From Hyphochytrium catenoides (taxonomy: Eukaryota; Sar; Hyphochytriomycetes; Hyphochytriales; Hyphochytriaceae), in assembly GCA_900088475.1 (NCBI GenBank), contig FLMG01003846.1, positions 1 through 24,377 on the forward strand: 24,377 nt of DNA, read 5' to 3'. The notes under the pieces were generated by a model. That model did no database searches. It was not told the DNA's origin and saw only the letters and a list, made by a program, of their open reading frames with translations. Below are positions 20,387 to 24,377 of this stretch, in pieces. The translations under genes were made by a program, and so were the position numbers. Position 1 is the stretch's first letter. Each line of letters starts with the position of its first letter.

Positions 20387-21199
20387 AGCACCTGCCGTAG
20401 GGAGAGCAAGTTCAGCTACTTGCTGGAGGTAAGATTCCCTCAGCTTAACTCTCACCTACGGAGGATACTAAGCTCGCTTGGTAGAATTGCAATGTCGTTG
20501 TTAAGCAAGAGCAGACGGAGCAGGGCGCTGTTCTAACTTATACGGTTCCCCAAGTTCCCCGAACGGTACTCTAGGTCCTCTGTTCGCCTCATTCTCAGCA
20601 TCAGCATCAAACCCTTCTCCGTCACTCAACTGCAGCCTCCGCTGCGGCATGACTTCACCGTCGAGCGCAAGCTAGTAAGAAGCCACCAAGACGGATTGAA
20701 CGTGGCGCCCGTCAACCAAGGGCCGGTAAGGCAACAGTTGCCTGAGTCGTCGGGATCATGTCAGGTAGTGTGATATCCCTTACAATGGGTAATAAGGAGA
20801 ACTGCAGAAGCTCAATACCTTTCCAAGGTTCTGAGACGAGGGCTGAGCGCGGTAGAAGACGATATGCGTCAAGCTATCGAGAACTCACTCAGAGAGGAAG
20901 ATCCCTCTCTAAGGTAGGTTGGCTTACATTTAGCTACACTTTCGTGTTCTATCCTTGCAATGAAACACCCAAGCTAACCTTAGACCAACCTATATGAGCA
21001 GAGATAGCTTTGAGACCAAGGTCCAAAGCCTTACAGACATGGGCTTTATGAGGGTAAGGCAGCTCCCCCACAATGTTAATCATTTTTGGTAGTTAACCTC
21101 AGCGGGCTAACTCTATCCCAGGATGACAGCGAGAAAGCTTTATGCAAGAACAAGAACAATATTGAAGCCGCGGTACAGGCATTACTGGGTGCATCCTAG
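20387..21199 (+). CDS. UIM-UBA ubiquitin-binding protein, 3' part of gene
   Basis: Predicted ubiquitin-binding adaptor; the 5' end is unresolved. Exons in agreeing phase are 20387-20428 (least certain), 20485-20565, 20636-20725, 20828-20913, 20984-21053 and 21122-21199, with TAG at the end. The last exons give a clear C-terminal UBA domain (KVQSLTDMGF, then ALCKNKNNIEAAVQALL). Just before it lies a ubiquitin-interacting motif, EDDMRQAIENSLREED, with the conserved Ala and Ser at the usual spacing. Upstream exons encode a beta-rich segment (NCNVVVKQ, VPQVPRT, PPLRHDFTVERKLV) that I do not recognise. It matches the gene at 22490-23372 in both sequence and intron positions, so the two are paralogues. 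UIM and UBA together suggest recognition of ubiquitinated cargo or delivery to the proteasome or endosomes, which is inferred from the family. Introns are 56-102 nt. Confidence 0.72.
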
Positions 21200-22489
21200 A
21201 GGTCGGCGCAGCCGATGTTGCCACGCACTCTTTCATCGAAGCATGACCTCCATCGAACTCTCCGTTGCATGGCACTGCTCGGAGTCTCGCCGATTTCTGT
21301 GACGGCGATGACTTCGTAAGGTTTTATTGTTAGCAACAGAGAAGCTGAAAATCCCTGCGGGCTAGTTCTGGGTTGCCTATATTTAACTTCTGTAGTGGGC
21401 TATGTACCAGCCGGGTGGTGGGGCAGGCCTTCCGAATTGTTCCCTCTTGCTCTTGGGCTGATGGAGGCATTGAACTTCAAGCTATTTTCCAATATTCATC
21501 TGTCTTCACGGCTGGCTTACCGGGGTGATGAAAGCCAACACCCTTGAACTAGTACTAAGGCGATGCTAACTGAAGCACAGTGACAGCAGCCGGACGATGG
21601 GAGAGCACTCAGAGATGCAATGACAGAGTACATCCACCGCCACTGAGCGGCAAAGGAATGATAATATATTGTTCGACATTGACGATGAGGCTCTTCCGCG
21701 AAGCAGGGATCATCTGCATTCCCACCCTAGTCGCTGTCTAGACCAAGGCAACATCAAAAGAGTAGAGTCTAAATCCTTGATCCCGCGTGCCTGGCGTTAC
21801 AAGCTGGACCAGGTCAAGAACCAGATATCCTTTTACGGATGGTTCTCTACTGCCGTCTGTAGTAGGAACTAGTACGTGGGAAAGAGAAGTAGTGGTGTCC
21901 TTCTCTAGTTCCTATTGCTGGCTGTACCAGAGGTCGGTAGATCTACAAAAGCAACCGCTGTCTCTTCACTTGGTCAACACCACAACACCACAGTAACTTA
22001 AGAACAGCACATCCAAAGCTTCCCCAGGAGCTGAGTCTTCGTCCGTACTGTACAGCAAGAGACGAGTAAGAGACAGATCACAAGGTTGTGGGATGCGTGG
22101 CGGTGCTTGATGAGAAAGTCAAGAAACGATGCGTAGAATGACAAGAGAGCTTCCTTTGCTTGCCTGAACAGGTCAAACTACTAGCTGCAGAAGAAGGCGT
22201 CCGTCCTCTGTTCCATTGACACCGTCATTAAGCCCTGGTAAGCGATTCCAGATATCTGACAGTCATCATTCGACTAAGGACACAGACTAGTGAGGTGTAC
22301 TGCTCCTGCTATACTGTTGGCCGTTTATCGCAGTGGGCGCTAATAGTGCGTGACGGTAGAGTCAAGAACAATAAGTCGGAAAGAGGTGGAAGGGCTTGCG
22401 TTGAGTCATTTGAAGCCGAATGTAAGAGGCCGTATCTGATCACAGAGAACTGGCAACTTAGCTGACAATAGCTAAATCCAGGTCATCAG
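21200..22489. other. Unresolved stretch upstream of the second UBA gene
   Basis: Nearly 1.3 kb in which I cannot build a consistent gene model. Two exon-like pieces on the + strand may be 5' exons of the paralogue ending at 23372: about 22076-22137, reading HKVVGCVAVLDEKVKKRC, and about 22193-22241, reading KKASVLCSIDTVIKPW and ending at a GTAAGC donor. The open frames at 21669-21872 and 21787-21996 have no family pattern. The left part presumably holds the 3' untranslated region of the first UBA gene. Confidence 0.35.
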
Positions 22490-23372
22490 GGGAGTTTATG
22501 AAACAAGTGCTGCAGGTGCGTAACCTAGTTGGCAGTCTGCCTCACGGTGACCTCTACCTCTACTCAGGATATAGAAGTAGATCTTACACTGTCTTTATGC
22601 ATAGAGTTGTAAGGTGAAGCTTGGAGCAGGCCTTGGTGCTGCAACCTTCGAGCTCCCAGCGTCGGTGAACGTGCCATCCACGGTACACTTCTAGTGGCAC
22701 AATAGACTAACCGAGCTAGAGTCTGACGATCCTACATGTGGTGGCTAGCCCTCTCTGAACTACAACTTTGTGGTAGAGAGACGGGTTCTGCAGGAAGCTA
22801 AAGTTGAGAAGAAGCCCAACTCTGGCAGCCCCGCCTCTTTCCGCCAGCAGGAATCTGCTGCGAACCTTTTTGGCTCTGGACCCCTTCCTGTCGCACAGCC
22901 TGTGGACCAGAGGTTTGTCAAAATCCAGATTCGACCTGGATTCATATAACTAATTGCTGCTTTGCAGGAGCCGTGGGCCGGAATGGGAGGCGAAGCTTCG
23001 TCAACTGAGTGACATGGGATTCTATCCAAGGGTACGGAAGAGTTGTAACAGCTTTTTGGCCATCCCTTTCTTCAGTCGCTTTCCCCCAGCTTTACATCTG
23101 TTAGGCTCACATGTATAAAATGTGCGCGCCTTCCTCAGTTCATGCCCCTCACGCTTGGTCAGCGTTCACTACCACCTGCCTTCATTTCGCTTTGTTTGCG
23201 CTGAGGCGTGTCTTCATGTTATCTTTTAGCTTCATCTTCTCTTCCGTCATCTATAAAACATCACTGATACTTTCCTGTTATCTGTGTGTTCTACTAGAGT
23301 TCCTGCGAGGCTGCCCTCATAAAGACGGGCGGAAATGTTGAACAAGCTGTAGACGTGTTATCCAAGAGCTAG
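22490..23372 (+). CDS. UBA-domain protein, paralogue of the gene at 20387-21199, 3' part
   Basis: Exons 22490-22515, 22605-22682, 22749-22912, 22968-23031 and 23298-23372 join in phase and end at TAG (23370-23372), giving the last 134 residues. The C terminus is a UBA domain: KLRQLSDMGF, then CEAALIKTGGNVEQAVDVL. Preceding exons match the left-hand paralogue: SCKVKLG against NCNVVVKQ, NVPST against QVPRT at the same exon end (both followed by a GTAC donor), and PSLNYNFVVERRV against PPLRHDFTVERKL. Instead of the UIM exon there is a Lys/Gln/Ser-rich linker (KVEKKPNSGSPASFRQQESA), so the UIM is absent here or was gained by the other copy. The 5' part is unresolved. Function is inferred as ubiquitin or ubiquitin-like binding; the upstream beta-rich domain is unidentified. 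Confidence 0.68.
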
Positions 23373-23461
23373 TAGTCTCCTACTTTATATATACATGGAC
23401 ACACTGTTGGACGAGCGCATGGGGGCCCTGGGCAATTCTTTGTGGTCCTGTGGGCTGCCCA

Positions 23462-23885
23462 CTACATTGCTTGGCTTTGATAGTACACTGCAACAATGAG
23501 ACCTGAGAAGATTGTGGTCAATAGTAAACCTATAGTGATCAAGGCCTGAAAGATCATTGACTCTGGTTCCTGAAACTTCTTTCGCTCTCGAGAAAAGAGC
23601 TTGGGCTCTACGGTGACCCATGGTGTTCCTGCATAAAAGGCTTAGATTGGAAAGGGCGGAGATAAATAACTCTACCTACCAACTCCTATGCTAACTGCCT
23701 CCTCTTCGCTCTCTAAAAGTGGTGCTGAAAGATAGTCATCCTCCTCCAATTCCCCTATCCGCCGGTATCCCGTGACGTCAGCTATCCGTTCCAGGAGCGT
23801 CCGAGACTTCTTTCGTTGCCGCCCCATGACGCTGTTTTCTCGCAGTCTAAAAGTTTGTCCGGCTCGTAGATCGCCCACCCAGGCA
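23462..23885 (-). CDS. Unrecognised protein with one C-terminal membrane helix, 3' exons
   Basis: Two exons on the - strand, 23885-23680 (after a CATTGCAG acceptor, donor GTAGGT) and 23628-23462 (after ATGCAG), join in phase and end at TAG. An ATG at 23827-23825 inside the first could be the true start, giving MGRQRKKSRTLLERIADVTG. Otherwise an upstream exon exists. Visible features are a basic stretch, an acidic stretch (ELEEDD and ESEEEA), a segment reading WVTVEPKLFSRERKKF, and near the C terminus a hydrophobic helix of about 20 residues (ALITIGLLLTTIFSGLIVAV). This suggests a tail-anchored or C-terminally inserted membrane protein. The VEPKLF..ER stretch faintly recalls the entry to DUF202/VTC membrane domains, but the rest does not fit and I make no family call. 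Confidence 0.5.
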
Positions 23886-24188
23886 CTGCAATGACGGTAA
23901 TCGCGTGATACTGTCACGAACGGCAAGAAGATCAGCCAGTCCCTTCTGCGTTCCAATAAGTTTGGCTTAAGTCAAGCAGAAGGCGCGTACTAGAAGAGAG
24001 ATTATGTCTGAAAGGGTCTATTTCTCGTTTTCCCGAGGCCCGTCATAATAGGAGAGCTTCAACCAGTGTTCGTCGCTGCGTAACCCATATCAAGCTGCCG
24101 CCTGTACGCTTCAGTCGGACTGTCCGTAACTAGTGCTCCAAAGCATCCACAACTGAAGGTCGCACGGAGAGTATTCAAAGCTTAGGTT
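23886..24188. other. Stretch with no supported gene
   Basis: About 300 bases between two - strand exon groups. It may hold an intron or an earlier exon of the gene ending at 23462, and the 3' untranslated region of the gene ending at 24189. I see no clear coding frame, repeat or RNA structure. Confidence 0.4.
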
Positions 24189-24377
24189 CTAGTCGGGTCT
24201 ACGGGAATCGATGTTAGCCTGGTAATGGTACTCCTTGGGCCTGTCTGAGAAAGCTGGAGGCAGCGATGGATCGAGAAGAATGTTGTTGATGCGAGAACAG
24301 GCACCAGCGCGACCTTCAATGCCAAGCTCCTCCTGGAAGCTTCTTCATCGGGCATCACACTCTGCAGCAGGAGTTTT
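24189..24377 (-). CDS. Partial terminal exon, unrecognised
   Basis: On the - strand, a frame opening near 24335 after an AAGAAG or TTCCAG acceptor runs to a TAG at 24191-24189. It reads EELGIEGRAGACSRINNILL, then DPSLPPAFSDRP, and ends in NIDSRRPD. The mix of residues looks like real protein, but I do not recognise a family. A second frame over the same DNA is also open and ends at a TAA, so the choice is uncertain. The gene would continue beyond the right edge of the window. Confidence 0.35.

Noticed and set aside
20566-20635. An open frame through this stretch reading like an arrestin strand (VRLILSISIKPF)
   Set aside because: A recount showed a frame break and an in-frame stop. The paralogue has an intron at exactly this place, so this is intron. 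The arrestin idea for the flanking exons is therefore weak.
23462-23628. VTC/DUF202 membrane domain
   Set aside because: Only a VEPK.F..ER stretch matches. There is one helix instead of three, and the rest of the signature is missing.

Overview
This is a piece of a eukaryotic nuclear genome. Most genes are split by short GT-AG introns (about 45-530 nt), and the recognisable proteins are eukaryotic signalling, membrane and ubiquitin-binding families. There are no bacterial-style operons, no Shine-Dalgarno spacing and no mobile element or CRISPR signal. The mix (a lipase fused to FYVE zinc fingers, a voltage-sensor-like domain fused to a cyclic-nucleotide phosphodiesterase, a Lifeguard-type protein) would fit a protist or alga of the stramenopile/alveolate/rhizarian group. 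That assignment is inference and no species is named.

Layout, left to right. 1-1446 is mostly non-coding, with one doubtful small gene and an AATAAA-rich inverted repeat. 1447-7714 (+) is a 15-exon gene for a 985-residue diacylglycerol-lipase-type enzyme with a DysF domain at the N terminus and a FYVE-type zinc finger on each side of the lipase. 7898-8381 (+) holds exon-like pieces including a possible degenerate zinc finger. 8409-9257 (-) encodes a disordered protein with three copies of a KEIDLM motif. 9757-10010 (+) is a possible small spliced gene. 10290-11702 (+) is a six-exon TPR protein with a signal peptide or anchor. 11990-12697 (-) is an aquaporin. About 12.7-16.08 kb is gene-poor and contains a small 17-bp tandem repeat. 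16089-18089 (+) is an intronless gene joining a four-helix voltage-sensor-like domain to a class I phosphodiesterase. 18394-19436 (-) is a five-exon Bax-inhibitor-1/Lifeguard gene. 20387-21199 and 22490-23372 (both +) are the 3' parts of two related genes ending in UBA domains, the first also with a UIM. 23462-23885 (-) and 24189-24377 (-) are C-terminal parts of two unrecognised genes, the second running off the window.

Functionally the window is rich in membrane and second-messenger proteins: a lipid hydrolase probably targeted by phosphoinositides, a cyclic-nucleotide hydrolase that may respond to membrane voltage, an ER/Golgi calcium-leak-type protein, a water or solute channel, and ubiquitin-binding adaptors. 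Nothing shows that they act in one pathway; eukaryotic gene order usually does not imply this. The best candidates for undescribed biology are the DysF-FYVE-lipase-FYVE fusion, the voltage-sensor-phosphodiesterase fusion and the KEIDLM-repeat protein. Exon structures were worked out by eye from splice signals, reading phase and protein-family patterns, not from transcripts.
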